Below, one piece after another: positions 13,001 to 21,800 of a stretch of DNA of 64,000 bases (the first letter of the stretch is position 1; every line of letters starts with the position of its first letter). Source of the stretch: Rapana venosa (lineage: Eukaryota; Mollusca; Gastropoda; Neogastropoda; Muricidae); NCBI GenBank assembly GCA_028751875.1, contig CM054153.1:13996073-14060072 (forward strand), in the 5' to 3' direction. The notes below the pieces were generated by a model, which saw nothing but the letters and a program-made list of their open reading frames with translations, was not told the DNA's origin and ran no database searches. The position numbers and the translations under genes were made by a program.

Positions 13001-13845
13001 GTGAGAGAAGAGTTATACACGCCAACTTCTCATCCAGTGTGAAGACATTCTGAGAGTATTTTGAATTGACACTGGTTTTGGTGGGGAGGGAGGTTCTGTT
13101 TCTTGGGCAGAACTCGTCATTCCTGCCAACATGCAGAGGCCTAACCTTCCCAAAGGCACAACAGGTTTTAACATGTGTGCAAGGTGTTCTGTGTGCATTT
13201 GTAAACTGGACTCAATTCATAGTCTCATCCAAAAGGACTTTCTGGGGAGTGGAGTTAGTACTGATGTTAACTCCACAGGAAAAATCCTGTTGAACGGGTG
13301 GTGGCTCAAACCTGCATCATCACATGACAAGATCAGTACCCTAGCCACTACACTATCCTACCCTTGTGACTGTTTACCCATATAAACACCGAGAGTTTTT
13401 CCACATAGATGATACTTTATTACTAGATATAAACATAAGGCTGTGATGGTATTTTAGGAAAAATAAATAAATAAGGCTGTGATGGTATTCCATAAAAAAA
13501 AAGTTGTGTGTCCATAGTAAATGTTCAAGGTTAACCATTGTCATTCTTAGCCAAGACACTTGACTGTTGTAATGAAAGAACTTTGTCAGTTTCCACTTTT
13601 GTGTAATGCACTGTGCTAATATTTGTGTTGTTTGTGCTGACTGCACATATTCCAGGAAGTCAAATGCCTGTCAATTGTGTGTGCAGTTACTGGTGGTCGT
13701 GTGGGGACCCGGTGTGATAACAGGTTTGCTGTGTACATTCGTGGTCATAGGCCTCCACTTCCTGCCTGAAACGCGGGGCAAGGCACTGCCTACGGAGATA
13801 GAGGACGTGGAGGCTTGGTATTCGTCAAAAAGAAAAACAGCTTAA
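293..13845 (+). CDS. SLC22-family organic ion transporter (MFS), C-terminal 489 residues, ten exons
   Basis: A membrane transporter of the SLC22 family (organic cation, anion or carnitine transporters), expected in the plasma membrane. Exons are 293-396, 2096-2222, 3484-3689, 4732-4934, 6070-6277, 8245-8379, 11226-11311, 11739-11907, 12618-12690 and 13687-13845. All have AG/GT borders, and the phases join into one frame of exactly 490 codons including the stop. Family hallmarks in order are an LVC motif before TM2, the MFS loop motif DRFGRKR, an EESLRWLL segment matching the family's PESPRWLL site, a second loop motif DRLGRK, TELFPTNFR before TM11, and the C-terminal PETRGKALP signature. TM1 and the large extracellular loop (about 150 residues in relatives) are left of the window. 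Substrate cannot be told from sequence. Introns hold SINEs and two tandem duplications that touch exon borders (see findings). Confidence 0.93.
452..748 (+). mobile_element. SINE family A copy, 5'-truncated
   Basis: Shares blocks in order with other family A copies: GACTCCACT, GAGACCATAAACCGAGGTC, AACATCTTGCGCACACGTTG, GAAGTCGGAATG and CACCTCGGAGCTCTAG. The tRNA-like head is missing. It lies just after a transporter exon. Confidence 0.75.
910..1245 (-). mobile_element. LINE 3'-end fragment (endonuclease-reverse transcriptase C-terminus)
   Basis: Read on the minus strand it encodes ISYKDHITNEEVKRRI, then after one frameshift RKLRWFGHVTR, LAKTILQGTVRGGRRRG and RWEDNIREWT, ending in TGA at 910-912. 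This block is the well-known C-terminus of animal non-LTR retrotransposon proteins, often annotated as craniofacial development protein 2-like. One frameshift and otherwise open frames suggest modest age. It lies in antisense orientation in a transporter intron. Confidence 0.85.
1438..1728 (+). mobile_element. tRNA/5S-rRNA composite SINE, copy 1
   Basis: It starts GGGACGGGATAGCTCAGTGG, a tRNA-like A-box region. It continues at 1485-1540 with AAGTTAAGCAGCG, GTGGTTA and TTGGATGGGTGACCG, which align with the internal control region of animal 5S rRNA. A body with TAAATGGGTACCTGCCCTC and CTAGAGAAATGAGGTCTCTG follows. A second copy lies inverted at 10647-10927. Possible imperfect flanking repeat AAGTTTT. 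Confidence 0.8.
2096..2222 (+). CDS. SLC22-like transporter exon (MFS loop motif, TM3-TM4)
   Basis: The acceptor is GATCAG and the donor CAACAG/GTATTG. It completes DR-FGRKR, the conserved cytoplasmic loop between TM2 and TM3, then encodes hydrophobic segments MIGSQVGLLIVGVAIGAA and FPVFVIFKCLVGM. It ends in phase 0. Confidence 0.92.
2545..2665 (+). repeat. Short interspersed repeat, family D
   Basis: The segment with TTGCACATGGGATCTCTGGG, CGTCTCACCCGAAATACTAG and GGTCTAATGGAAGGG resembles 31545-31640 in the same order and orientation. Nature unknown; probably a SINE fragment. Confidence 0.45.
2728..2990 (+). repeat. Tandem repeat, three diverged units of about 85 bp
   Basis: The units share TTGTAAATTT, TGCCAAAAG, CTTGAT and the block GTGCATTTAATCTTTCATTT (near 2780, 2865 and 2948). 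Intronic; nothing else is seen between 2223 and 3290 beyond this and family D. Confidence 0.85.
3296..3392 (+). mobile_element. SINE family A fragment (3' part)
   Basis: Contains CTCCGAAGTCAGAATGCGGC, TACCTTAATGG and GGTGAACCTCGG, the 3' blocks of family A. It ends about 90 bp before the acceptor at 3484. Confidence 0.65.
3484..3689 (+). CDS. SLC22-like transporter exon (TM4-TM6)
   Basis: The acceptor is CACATAG and the donor TTTTT/GTAAGT. It encodes GVVTAINTMGVELFPREHR, a glycine-rich helix, and FESWRVLQY, which matches the family's RDWR segment before TM6. It ends in phase 2 and is completed by the exon at 4732. Confidence 0.92.
3723..4010 (+). repeat. G-rich and (TG)n low-complexity intron start
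   Basis: Runs of 8-14 G alternate with (TG)n directly after the donor at 3690. Open frames here are low complexity and are not genes. A family A 3' terminus (ATGAGTGCTTATTCCAGTAT) follows near 4110-4140. Confidence 0.85.
4501..4780 (+). repeat. Three-copy tandem duplication of the exon 4 acceptor region
   Basis: A 90-bp unit beginning AGACACGAAATCACATCGCA is repeated at 4501, 4591 and 4681. Each unit carries intron end, a TCAG or GGCAG acceptor and the exon start TTACATGGAGGAATC (4547, 4637, 4732). The third copy has a 5-bp insertion (AATTA) before the acceptor. From the first two acceptors the transporter frame reads into TAA at 4710-4712. Only the third gives the full protein. Confidence 0.9.
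4732..4934 (+). CDS. SLC22-like transporter exon (TM6-TM7 cytosolic loop)
   Basis: The acceptor is GCGGCAG and the donor GGAAG/GTAAGG. It encodes FYMEESLRWLLANGKEKET, then a basic and acidic cytosolic stretch rich in R, K, E and D. The family's PESPRWLL proline is glutamate here. It is the only one of three tandem acceptor copies that keeps the frame open. Confidence 0.9.
5040..5880 (+). repeat. T/G-rich low-complexity intron
   Basis: Strongly purine/pyrimidine-biased with G-runs (22 G at 5461-5482) and repeated GTGAGAAGA-like motifs between T tracts (for example 5401, 5491, 5760). The GTGAGAAGA motif recurs irregularly at about 60-100 bp, suggesting a decayed tandem repeat. No coding signal. 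Confidence 0.6.
6070..6277 (+). CDS. SLC22-like transporter exon (loop end and TM7 start)
   Basis: The acceptor is ACAACAG and the donor TGCCTG/GTCAGT. It starts in phase 1, encodes an acidic glycine-rich loop (GEGEETALTSSGGEQ) and then LLDMFRHKILFFNAMIIFLAW at the start of TM7. An upstream AG at 6031 is excluded because its frame hits a stop within the exon. Confidence 0.88.
6224..6690 (+). repeat. Three-copy tandem duplication of the exon 5 3' end with donor and (GTT)n tail
   Basis: The last 50 bases of exon 5, its donor, about 60 bases of intron and a (GTT)n tract recur with TTTCGCC at 6228, 6378 and 6538. Copy 2 (6377-6427) has an acceptor-like CCTCGACAG in front and a GTCAGT donor behind. 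Copy 3 has the acceptor but its donor is mutated to GATCAG. Confidence 0.9.
6983..7092 (+). repeat. (GATA)n microsatellite
   Basis: About 27 AGAT units with a few TTGATAGATTGG interruptions near 7010-7022. Confidence 0.97.
7845..8065 (+). repeat. Interspersed repeat family C, 3' part
   Basis: Shares GCAGCCATACTCCAACTTCAG, TGGATGAAGACAATCC and CTTACATCAGTAACTAACAA with copies at 36405-36775 and 47195-47590, all in the same orientation. It ends about 180 bp before the acceptor at 8245. No tRNA-like head is seen. Confidence 0.65.
8245..8379 (+). CDS. SLC22-like transporter exon (TM7-TM8)
   Basis: The acceptor is GCTGCAG and the donor GGACAG/GTGAGC. It completes the tryptophan split with exon 5 and encodes FTVAFVVFALYMMSTSYAGD, then YLNYFLTALMEIPSCFLLY. 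YLN and EIP match the family's YLNF...E.P segment. It ends in DR, joined to LGRK in the next exon. Confidence 0.93.
8400..8600 (+). repeat. Interspersed repeat family C, 5' part, with 27-bp triplication
   Basis: Follows the exon 6 donor. CTTAACAACCCTGAGGGATTC is repeated three times (about 8423-8500, period 27), then TACTCTGTCTCACTCATCAC as in the copies at 36450 and 47260, where the CTTAACACCC block occurs once. Confidence 0.75.
10085..10106 (+). repeat. Poly-G tract (22 G)
   Basis: Uninterrupted 22-base G run in a transporter intron. A similar run lies at 9624-9643. The 8600-10370 stretch is otherwise AT-rich intron with no coding or recognised repeat signal. Confidence 0.95.
10375..10635 (+). 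mobile_element. tRNA-derived SINE
   Basis: tRNA-like head with A-box TGGCCTAGTGGTTGG (10381-10395) and B-box GGGTTCGAGTC (10433-10443), then a body with CTTCAGATGACACTGGAAACC. It is followed directly by the composite SINE insertion. Confidence 0.7.
10647..10927 (-). mobile_element. tRNA/5S-rRNA composite SINE, copy 2
   Basis: Inverted copy of 1438-1728, aligning over its whole length, with the 5S-like block at 10826-10883. It is flanked by an exact 11-bp target-site duplication AATCTGACATA (10636-10646 and 10928-10938), which defines the element as about 281 bp and shows retroposition. Confidence 0.88.
11226..11311 (+). CDS. SLC22-like transporter exon (second loop motif, TM9)
   Basis: The acceptor is TGTTTCAG and the donor TGAAG/GTAAGC. 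It encodes LGRKVTVQGFYALAGIGCL, forming DRLGRK across the junction, the internal repeat of the MFS loop motif. It ends in phase 1. Confidence 0.9.
11739..11907 (+). CDS. SLC22-like transporter exon (TM9-TM10)
   Basis: The acceptor is CTGTATAG and the donor CTTCAG/GTCAGT. It encodes a basic start (IRRRSKLT), two hydrophobic helices and FFYTTELFPTNFR, which matches the conserved E..PT..R stretch before TM11. Confidence 0.93.
12009..12335 (+). mobile_element. SINE family A copy with tRNA-like head
   Basis: The head has GATAGCCTTGTGTTGGGC and GACAGGTTTAAGC, followed by GAGTTAACATTGGTACTGAC, AGACTATAAATCGAGGTCC, CATGTTAAAACCTGTT, TATGCCAGTAGGAACAGA and GAAGTCGGAATGCGGC. It lies between two transporter exons. 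Confidence 0.75.
12618..12690 (+). CDS. SLC22-like transporter exon (TM11)
   Basis: The acceptor is TCACCAG and the donor AACCTG/GTAAAG. It encodes NQAMGTGSAVGRVGGMIAPF. The G...S...R.GG.IAP pattern is a strong SLC22 match. It ends in phase 0. Confidence 0.92.
13110..13368 (-). mobile_element. SINE family A copy, antisense
   Basis: On the minus strand the head reads GGATAGTGTAGTGGCTAGGG with B-box-like GCAGGTTTGAGCC, then AGTTAACATCAGTACTAACT and CATGTTAAAACCTGTTGTGC. Most similar to 12009-12335 in inverse orientation. Confidence 0.75.
13687..13845 (+). CDS. SLC22-like transporter terminal exon (TM12 and C-tail)
   Basis: The acceptor is GTGTGCAG. It encodes a final hydrophobic helix, then LHFLPETRGKALPTEIEDVE and a short basic tail ending KRKTA, with a TAA stop. 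PET.GK.LP.TIE is the typical family C-terminal signature. Confidence 0.93.
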   Translation, partial: LLVVVWGPGVITGLLCTFVVIGLHFLPETRGKALPTEIEDVEAWYSSKRKTA

Positions 13846-14610
13846 TGGAAATGGAAATTCAGATTGTGTTTCCCTTTAACTCTACATTCTTACAGTAAGG
13901 TTTTTGACATTTCGTTTTGTAGCAAGGTGGATTTTTTTTTAACCTTTTAGTAAGCTCATTCCGTTAACACATCTTTCTTTTTTTTTAATAGATGTGTGCA
14001 TCTCCTTTCATAGTTCATATTCATTGTAATTCTTCCAAGCACTGAGACGTTATCAGTTTTCCAATTAAAAGATTCTTCCCTTCATTCAGAACATCAGGAA
14101 CTGTGTTAGAATAGTGTGCCCCTTTTCTAGACGTTTTTATGGCAGAAATTTCCTCTTCTCTGTCATTTTAAAAAAATATTCTTTAACATTTTCTTCCTTC
14201 TTTTCTGCCTTTCCAAATCTACCCCTGTACCAGTTTTTGTAGCAAGTCTGAGAACTTTTCTTCTACTTATGTTACTGAAGTATGCAGTGATTTTTGTCCC
14301 CTTCGTCTTTTATCCTTTTTTTTACCCCCCAACAGTTTTCGACATGTCCATGTACCATTTCATTTTGGGTATAAGATTGAGAGGATGCAAAACACTGGGT
14401 TGGGCACAGGTTTTCTAATCAGCTTTTCTTTTTTGTGTGTGTGGAGGGGGGAGCTTGTTTTGGGACCTTTTTTTTTTTAGTTTGACTTAGAATATTTTTT
14501 CTTTTTATCTATGACAGGTTAAGCAGTACAGGTGACCCTGAAAAGTGTTTTTTGGTTGGGTATTTTTACAAAGTATCCCAAGAACTTTTCTTTTTAATTT
14601 GTCTTATATC

Positions 14611-14652
<42 letters not shown>

Positions 14653-15190
14653 GGGGTGGGGGGATGACAGATTAAACTGTAAGGGTGATACTGGTCTCAG
14701 CAAAGACTCTATTCATTTGCTTTAGAGAATTAAGTGGGGTTTGGCAATTTTGTCTGAGAAGTTTGGTAGTTGTTTTACAGATTGGCATAATGTGTTCTAG
14801 AGGGTTGGTGAATTTTACAAAATTTATTGCTCAGACTTTGATTGAGCTGAAGTAGTAGTTTTGGGTCAATGTTTGGTTAGTTTTGACCCGAGTTTCATGC
14901 AGATAAATGTGCCGTGACTTAAAAGTGAGAATAATAATAATAACTTCAATCTTGAGAATTTGCTTTGAGGACTACAACTGTTTGATAGCTCAAATTTTGC
15001 TTGCTCAAATTTTGCTTCCACAGTTTTTTAAGCTGTAAGCCACATGACATAAAAAATAATAAAAACCTCACAATGTGTCATGACTGTTAGAAATTTTTGT
15101 CAGGTTCAGGTAATTTTTTTTTTCAGTTAGAGAAAGAAAGTTAATGCTTGGCAAAAGTTTTGTTGAAATAATTTTTCTCCCAGAAATAAA
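13846..15190 (+). other. 3' UTR of the transporter gene (probable)
   Basis: AT-rich sequence after the stop with no open frame of note. Candidate polyadenylation signals are ATTAAA at 14064-14069 and AATAAA at 15185-15190; sequence alone does not decide. It includes an (AT)n tract near 14614-14650. Confidence 0.4.
14614..14650 (+). repeat. (AT)n microsatellite
   Basis: About 18 AT units followed by a short G run. Confidence 0.95.
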
Positions 15191-17560
15191 AATGTTGTAT
15201 GGTATTCAGTAGATGCAGTTAGGGTCAGGATGGCCATGGGTATGGTCTCAATTTTGGGGGTTTAACAAAAAAAATTCTCTGTACTAAATTTTCCTAAAAC
15301 ATGTTATGCTGAGGCTTGTACTGCAGTTGTCTACAACTGAAAAAAATGCAGAAGTCTTAGGTTATGTGGCAATAGTAGGGACTGGGCATTTTGGGGGGTT
15401 GATTTTTAAAAAACAACAACGTTAAAGCAGGGAGATGTCTAAGGCCGTGACAGATGCAAAAGGGATTTTATATTCCAGATCTGTTCTGTTAGTCATGACA
15501 AGTGGACAATATACTTTTATGGTGTTGCAGGCCCAAGCAATGATTTATGTTTGGGCCTTTCAGCTTCATTCAGAATTGATTCTGTAACCCTCAAGGGCTG
15601 AATATGACCCATCTCATAAGTTTTTGCCCCCAAAATTGTTGACAGCTAGTTCATGTTTGCAGAAGACATACCTTTCAGAAAAAAAAAGATCATTAGAATA
15701 TTTGAGTGAAATCATTTCTGTTTCCCCTCGCTATACACTTCTTGCTTTGGACAGATAGGAATGTATGACGTGGGTTTCAATACGTTGGTGTTCTGGGATC
15801 TGTTTCCTCCCTGTGGCTGTGTTTTGACAGATGTTCTTTGGAGAATGTCACTTTTTCTCTGGGTTTTTGCTTTGTTTTTTAATATAGATTTAGATTTAGT
15901 TGTCTTTGGAAAAATGTTTACCACCTTTATTCTTCATGGTGGTTTTGTTTTTTTTCCTCCAGTAGTTAGCTGCATTCAAAGTGTATAGCACAGATTTGTT
16001 CACACTGTGCCTTTTAATCTGCCGGTTTCCTGATTTGATTTAGAGTATTTTAGGTGTTAGGTATTTTAGGTGTATATTCCTTCTTGTGGTTTTTCATGCC
16101 TTTTAGATATGTTTGTGTATGTTTCATTTGAGTATAAGTGTGTGTGTTTGCACACACACCTGTATTTATGTATCAGGCATGGAGAATTGCCAGAACTGTT
16201 TTGGGAGGGGGGGGGGGGGGGGGTACAGTGGCTGAAAAAAAAAAGCCAGGGGCCACTTAGGCCCTGGTGGAATCAGGCGCAATGCCCCAATGGGGGGCCC
16301 AGGTGGAAAGCTCCCCCTGCTAAAATTGAGATTGAGATTTTTTTAGGGCCGTCTGTGGCCTTTCTCAGTAGGTAAATTATGAAGAGGCACACAAAGAAAA
16401 TCAATACAAAGTGTATTTTTCACTTTGCTGATATGGCAGTGGTTTAGTTTAGAAGCTGAATCTTGACATATCAGTTCCAGAAACAGCTGCCTCCTGTGTT
16501 ACAAAAATGTATATGTAGTTAAATATCCAGTGTCAGTTCACATCAACACCTACTTTCCTTTTCATGCATCATATGAAAGCTGTATTCAGTAATTGTTTCC
16601 CATGGAAGCTATAGTCATCACCATAGTCTACAAATTTCACCTCTACACCACATAATAAATTTCTTGGATTCTTAACCATAGATATATCTAGATGTTCTTC
16701 AAAACCACTGGTGTGGTGTACTGTTGTTCCTTTCTTTAAACTTAACCTTTCTAGAAACTGTTGCTTATCAGTATTCCACATCCACCCACAACCATTGCCA
16801 TTTGCCAAAAAAAAAAGTTGAAATCATAAATAATGATGTGCTAAACTATATTCTTCTGATACGCTGTCTTGAAAACAAAAGTGCATCAAAGGTTGTATTA
16901 CATACAAAAATATAGTAAATAATGAGCAGCTGGATAGGAAATTATTTATGATGAACCATTAACATTTTCTTTTCTTTGACAAGATACAGATTGTTCCTAT
17001 GGTCACCATTTTAAACCAAGCTGGGGTGTAAGTCGCAAGGCCTAAAATTCCCATGCCTGATGTATGTATGTGTGTGCACAGATAAATGCTATGTAAATTT
17101 TACATATTAGACATATAGATAGACTGAGAACAGCAAGCATAGCAGAATATAGATAAGGCAAAAACACTACCGTAAAAACAAAGACAAATCGTTTTTCATC
17201 GATAATTCATTTAATGAAACATGTGCTGGCAAAGGTCATGTACACTGACGTGTCCAACAAGTAATAAGTGGATGAGATTTATTTTGAGCAGAGTGAAGAA
17301 TTTTTTTTTTTTATACATTGTAGTCACATGACAATTTGTTCGCTCCAATCTCATCATTTTTTTTTTCATATTTCAGTACACACACAATTATGACATTGAA
17401 GATAAATAACTGTACACATAAGCTTTTCAACACTTAAACAAGCCATTCGCATTGCCAAATTTTGCAAGCACATACACCAGCCACCTTTCTCCTTAGAATA
17501 ACTTGGTGGGCTGTTTACCTTTTATTGCATTTTTATGCCAGCTTTTTTTCTTTTTTTTTC
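15191..17560. other. Intergenic, no gene recognised
   Basis: AT-rich sequence with T-runs and a 17-base G run near 16207-16223, followed by a GGCC-rich segment (16250-16320) that looks like repeat debris. Open frames are short and low complexity. Confidence 0.5.
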
Positions 17561-17569
17561 AACAATAAA

Positions 17570-17715
17570 TTAAATAGGTTCTGCGCTGCAACACTCCACA
17601 CTCTTGTAGCTCCACACCCAGTCATTTTTGGCGAGATTCTCCCGTTCATGGAGGGAACAAGATCTAGCCTGAACAATGCAGGCGCCATAAAACACACAGT
17701 AAGGCAGTTGCAGGA
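17570..17715 (-). CDS. Possible terminal exon of an unidentified gene
   Basis: A 48-codon open frame ends in TAA at 17570-17572. It contains YCVFYGACIVQARSCS, HERENLAKNDWVW and SVECCSAEPI, of normal amino-acid composition and six cysteines, unlike the surrounding low-complexity frames. A pyrimidine-rich stretch ending TTTTTTTGCAAG precedes 17715 and could be an acceptor. No family was recognised and no partner exon was found, so it may be chance or a retro-fragment. Confidence 0.22.
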
Positions 17716-18174
17716 CTTGCAAAAAAATCCTAAAACAAACCAATACTGCAATGCACACATTCCACACACACACACAAACACATTAAGTTTGACATACACG
17801 TTTTAACATGGATGAGAAAAGAAACTAGGCATATGTGCCTCCTCATTACATCACCTAGATGAATATTATTTTAAAAAACCCACAAAACATCTCTTTCTAC
17901 ATATGTGACCTCCCGTTTTGCCTTGAGCTTTGAATCTGGAGTATGTTACATAAATATGTGACCAGCATTTTTGTTTTCTCAAAATTCAATTACCAAACAA
18001 AATGCCCTTGTTACGCCATTTTTCCTGCAAATATAGCAACCATTTATGTGTAAAATTTTGTGCCCGAGGCATTTCCTTTGTGTCCGAGTGGGGAAATTTC
18101 TCGGCAAACAGAGAAGAAAAGATCGGGGGGGAGGGGGGAGATAAGGGCAAATAAAGAGCAATTAGCTGTATATT

Positions 18175-18505
18175 CATTGGTTTAAAGTGTTATATTTTCA
18201 TTGGTGGAATTGAAATAAAGTTACTGTATTTTCACTGGAGGAAAGTGCTGTATTTTTATTGGTGAAAAATGGTGGTGGTCCTGACAAATATACTTCCCGC
18301 AATGTTGCCAACTTGCTTCATTTAAAGTTTCCACAATTGTAAGTTTGGTTTAAAGTGTTATATTTTCATTGGTGGAATTGAATTAAAGTCACTGTATTTT
18401 CACTGGGAAAGTGCTGTATTTTTATGTAAATTTGGTGGTCCTGACAAATTACTCCCGCAATGTTGCCTATTCTCATTTAAAGTTTCCCACCATTGTAAGT
18501 TGTGT
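18175..18505 (+). repeat. Tandem duplication of about 170 bp with ATTGG motifs
   Basis: Two diverged copies each read GGTTTAAAGTGTTATATTTT, CATTGGTGGAATTGAA, CACTGTATTTTCACTGG, GTCCTGACAAAT and CGCAATGTTGCC (starting near 18179 and 18349). Confidence 0.85.
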
Positions 18506-18570
18506 TGGCACACCCTGGTATTTACTTATTCTCTTAGAAGCCCCCAGTGCAAACTCACTCTTTCTGTGCC

Positions 18571-18760
18571 AATCAGGATGGCTCTTACTGAATGAGAAGT
18601 CTGTTCCGATTGGCTGAGAAAGTGAGTAATCAGAATGGCTCTTACTGAATGAGAAGTCTTTACTGATTGAGAAGTCTGTTCCGATTGGCTGAGAAAGTGA
18701 GTAATCAGAATGGCTCTTACTGAATGAGAAGTCTGTTCTGATTGGCTGAGAAAGTGAGTA
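18571..18760 (+). repeat. Tandem repeat with three NF-Y-type CCAAT sites
   Basis: Three units start AATCAG at 18571, 18629 and 18703, each with GGCTCTTACTGAATGAGAAG and GATTGGCTGAG. The inverted CCAAT cores (ATTGG) are at 18609, 18684 and 18741. Confidence 0.85.
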
Positions 18761-18800
18761 GTTGTCAATGTAATATTTTAGAAAAGTGTATATAAGGAAA
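18741..18800 (+). promoter_or_regulatory. Candidate CCAAT/TATA promoter
   Basis: A consensus TATATAAG lies at 18789-18796, 44 bases after the last of three inverted CCAAT sites matching the NF-Y consensus CTGATTGG. The spacing fits a pol II core promoter on the + strand. No downstream coding exon is recognised; the transcript could be noncoding or mobile-element related. Confidence 0.3.
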
Positions 18801-18804
18801 TAAA

Positions 18805-21800
18805 CCAGAGGGTTGGGGATGGTGGTGGCCCACACACAAAAAACCCACAGACTTTGAAGGAGTGAGTAGCCACTGGGGGCTTTCAAAAGAGGAAGGTGGT
18901 CCACACAAACACCAATGCTTTGTCAAGTGTTCTGTCATGCTGATTTCCATACGTGATGATAACCTAAATACACGAAACATTCTGATGATGACCATTGCGA
19001 TTGCTGATGATCGCTAAACGCTTTACGGTTTGAGCCGATACCACGTCAGTCCCAATTCACCAAATAGCACAAGCTGTAAACCATTGCTAAACTCAAAACC
19101 CACAACAATTTCCTCAATTCTATGAGTTGAATGCAAAAGCCGCATTGGCTGTGTTAGATTTCACGAGCAGTTTGCGTCTCAAATTCATATCGTCAATCAA
19201 CAAAGTCAGAAGTGCACACGCTGCTTGGATTGCTTACATCGATATATGAGCCTGGATACACATCTCACAGCATCATATTTTCGGCAAGAACGCCATAAAA
19301 ACGACTGTAAATGTCGGCTCTAAAGACAGCATCTATCTTGGGGAAAAATATACCCCTCCCCCCCAAAAAAACTGCCACATTTACCACTGCCATTTGCAAA
19401 ATATTCCTTTTATCTCCCCCTCCCACCCCCCCTTCCTGTTAAAAACAAAACAAAACCAAAAAACCCCAAAATTTTATTACATCAGTAATCCTGTCTAATT
19501 AATTGAAAATAATATCTACTTTTCTACAACCCCCCCCCCCTTCTCCACCAAATCTTGGGTGGTTTTTTTTTTTACTGTAATCCTGTCCAATTTGAAATAT
19601 CACCTACACTTGTTTACTCTGTGTGCCACCTTCCTCCTTTATTTTTGAAACCTCAATCCTATTATTTTGTCTCATGACTTGGAAATATTACCACTATCAA
19701 CACCCCCACCCACTTCACCCCCCCCCCCCTCCCTCCCACTTACCTGCCTTTTAACATGCAATAAATTGTTCTGATAGACTGTAAAATGATACAGCCTTAG
19801 CCAATATTGAAATGGGTTTCCTTCACTACATAGCTAAGGTAGTTAGTCTGCTTTTTTTTAGCTAGGGTAGCTAAGTAATATTCTATCATTTCATGGCATT
19901 CCAATCATATGTTCTAAAACTCAACAAGAGAACCTAAGTATCCTTCCATATCTTACTAGAAAGACAATCTCATTATTTACAGCGAAACTAGGAAAATTAC
20001 TATTAATCCCCAATAATGCACAAAGGGGGGGGGGGGGGAATAAAGTTTAGTATTTCAGAAATAAATCTATTCTCTCTTCAAGTCGAGTAATCTCTACTCC
20101 TGATGTTTGGCATGCCATTTTTTCCACACTTTTTTTTCCACATTAAAACAAGGTTAAAAAAAAAATTAAAAATTGTATGTTAAGAATCACAAAGCAATGT
20201 TTATGAGTTGGGGAGCATACAAACTTCACAGCTGTGATGAACTTGTCAGCTGTTACAGAGAGATTTCTGACATGGTGGTTTATTAGAACTTCAGCCTTAG
20301 TGACTGTTCAGTTCTTGGTCTTCTTGCCGTCTTCAACACCCTCCATGTGCTTAATTTTGACTGCTGCACTCCCAAATATTCTTAACCAAAGTGCTGTTTA
20401 CATGATGGCAGCAGCTCTCATTCTAAATGCCAGACAGATTTGTGCAAAGTGCAACAAGTATAAAGTTTCCTTTTCCAAACTAAAATCAAACAGCCAAACT
20501 TGTCACTGTACTAGCAAAAACAATACTGCAATGCTACTCTGCTCATTTTCACCAAACTGATCTCTATACTTGAAGTCTCTTCAATAATCTCAACATCTTT
20601 GTCAGTTTCATGCATTTTCTTCGCCATCTTGAATTGAAGGAGCACATAAAAAAAGATGTACCCAGAATTTATTACTTAAAACTGGCAAAATAACTACAAT
20701 CTGAAATGTAAAATTTATCCATTGGCTGACAATTTGTAATGCCTAAGTTCACTGCACAAAGCGAGTTTAAGCTAAAGAAGTAGAGCTTGCTGTGGTCAGT
20801 ACAGAGTGCACACAGGCCAGCAAACTATATCAATTTCTTGTACAAAAGTCAATCAAGAAAAGCCGAGAAAAATCAGGATATTCCCAAATTGGATAGTACA
20901 CCCACACACACACAAACCAAACAGTGTGTAAGTTCAGTACCAATGGACACTGATAACATTAAACTGCCCGCACAAGCAGGACTCTTCAGGAAGGCCATTC
21001 AGTGATCACACGACGATTGATTGATTGATTGCCACACCACGGAACATCAAGCAGGCAAATCAAACAAGCCCTGAGGTTTTAGTTGTGTCAAACCATGTAA
21101 TCATCCGAAGAAAAAAAATGAAACCAAAAAAAAAAAAAATCATCCATGAAGGTGCCTGACTAGTAAACAGAATACTTTCTTGCTAGAGTCTGGGAGTCAA
21201 AGCATTACACAACTTAAAAATCAAGACAGTATTGAATTAAAGCAAATAAAAACATAACAATGGCATCTCGAAAAGACCAACTTTCAGTGAATTATGAAAT
21301 GCCCATTTCAAAAATTTACTGAAAATACCTTCCCTTCCCGAGCAGAATATGGTCATCTTTGCAGATAAAAATAGCCGTTCAACAGATACATTTCAACATA
21401 AATCATCGTTTGCATGGATCATTGTAAGAAATGAGATCAGGCAGAAACAAGAGTGGAAAGCCTATCACCAGCACGAGCTAGAAAAGTACAGGAGAGGATG
21501 GTGGGTAGGAGGATTTACAGGGAAAAGGAAAATGGCAAGATCAAGAATATTTGCCTAGTCACTCCTTGTGAGCATTCCAGGATTTTACAGCAAAACATTC
21601 CAAGACTATGACTGCACCGGTTACGTTTGTTAGGTCGTTACTGTTTTACAAACTTCAAAAAGATTTCCCTTTTTTAAAGTTTTGATAAAAAAAATTTCAT
21701 GAATCTGTTTTGTCTGTAAACCTAACCAACCCCCAACCCCAAAAATGCAGTAATGCGTCAGTCCTTTCAAACTATAACCCTGGGTCAAAATATGTCAAAT

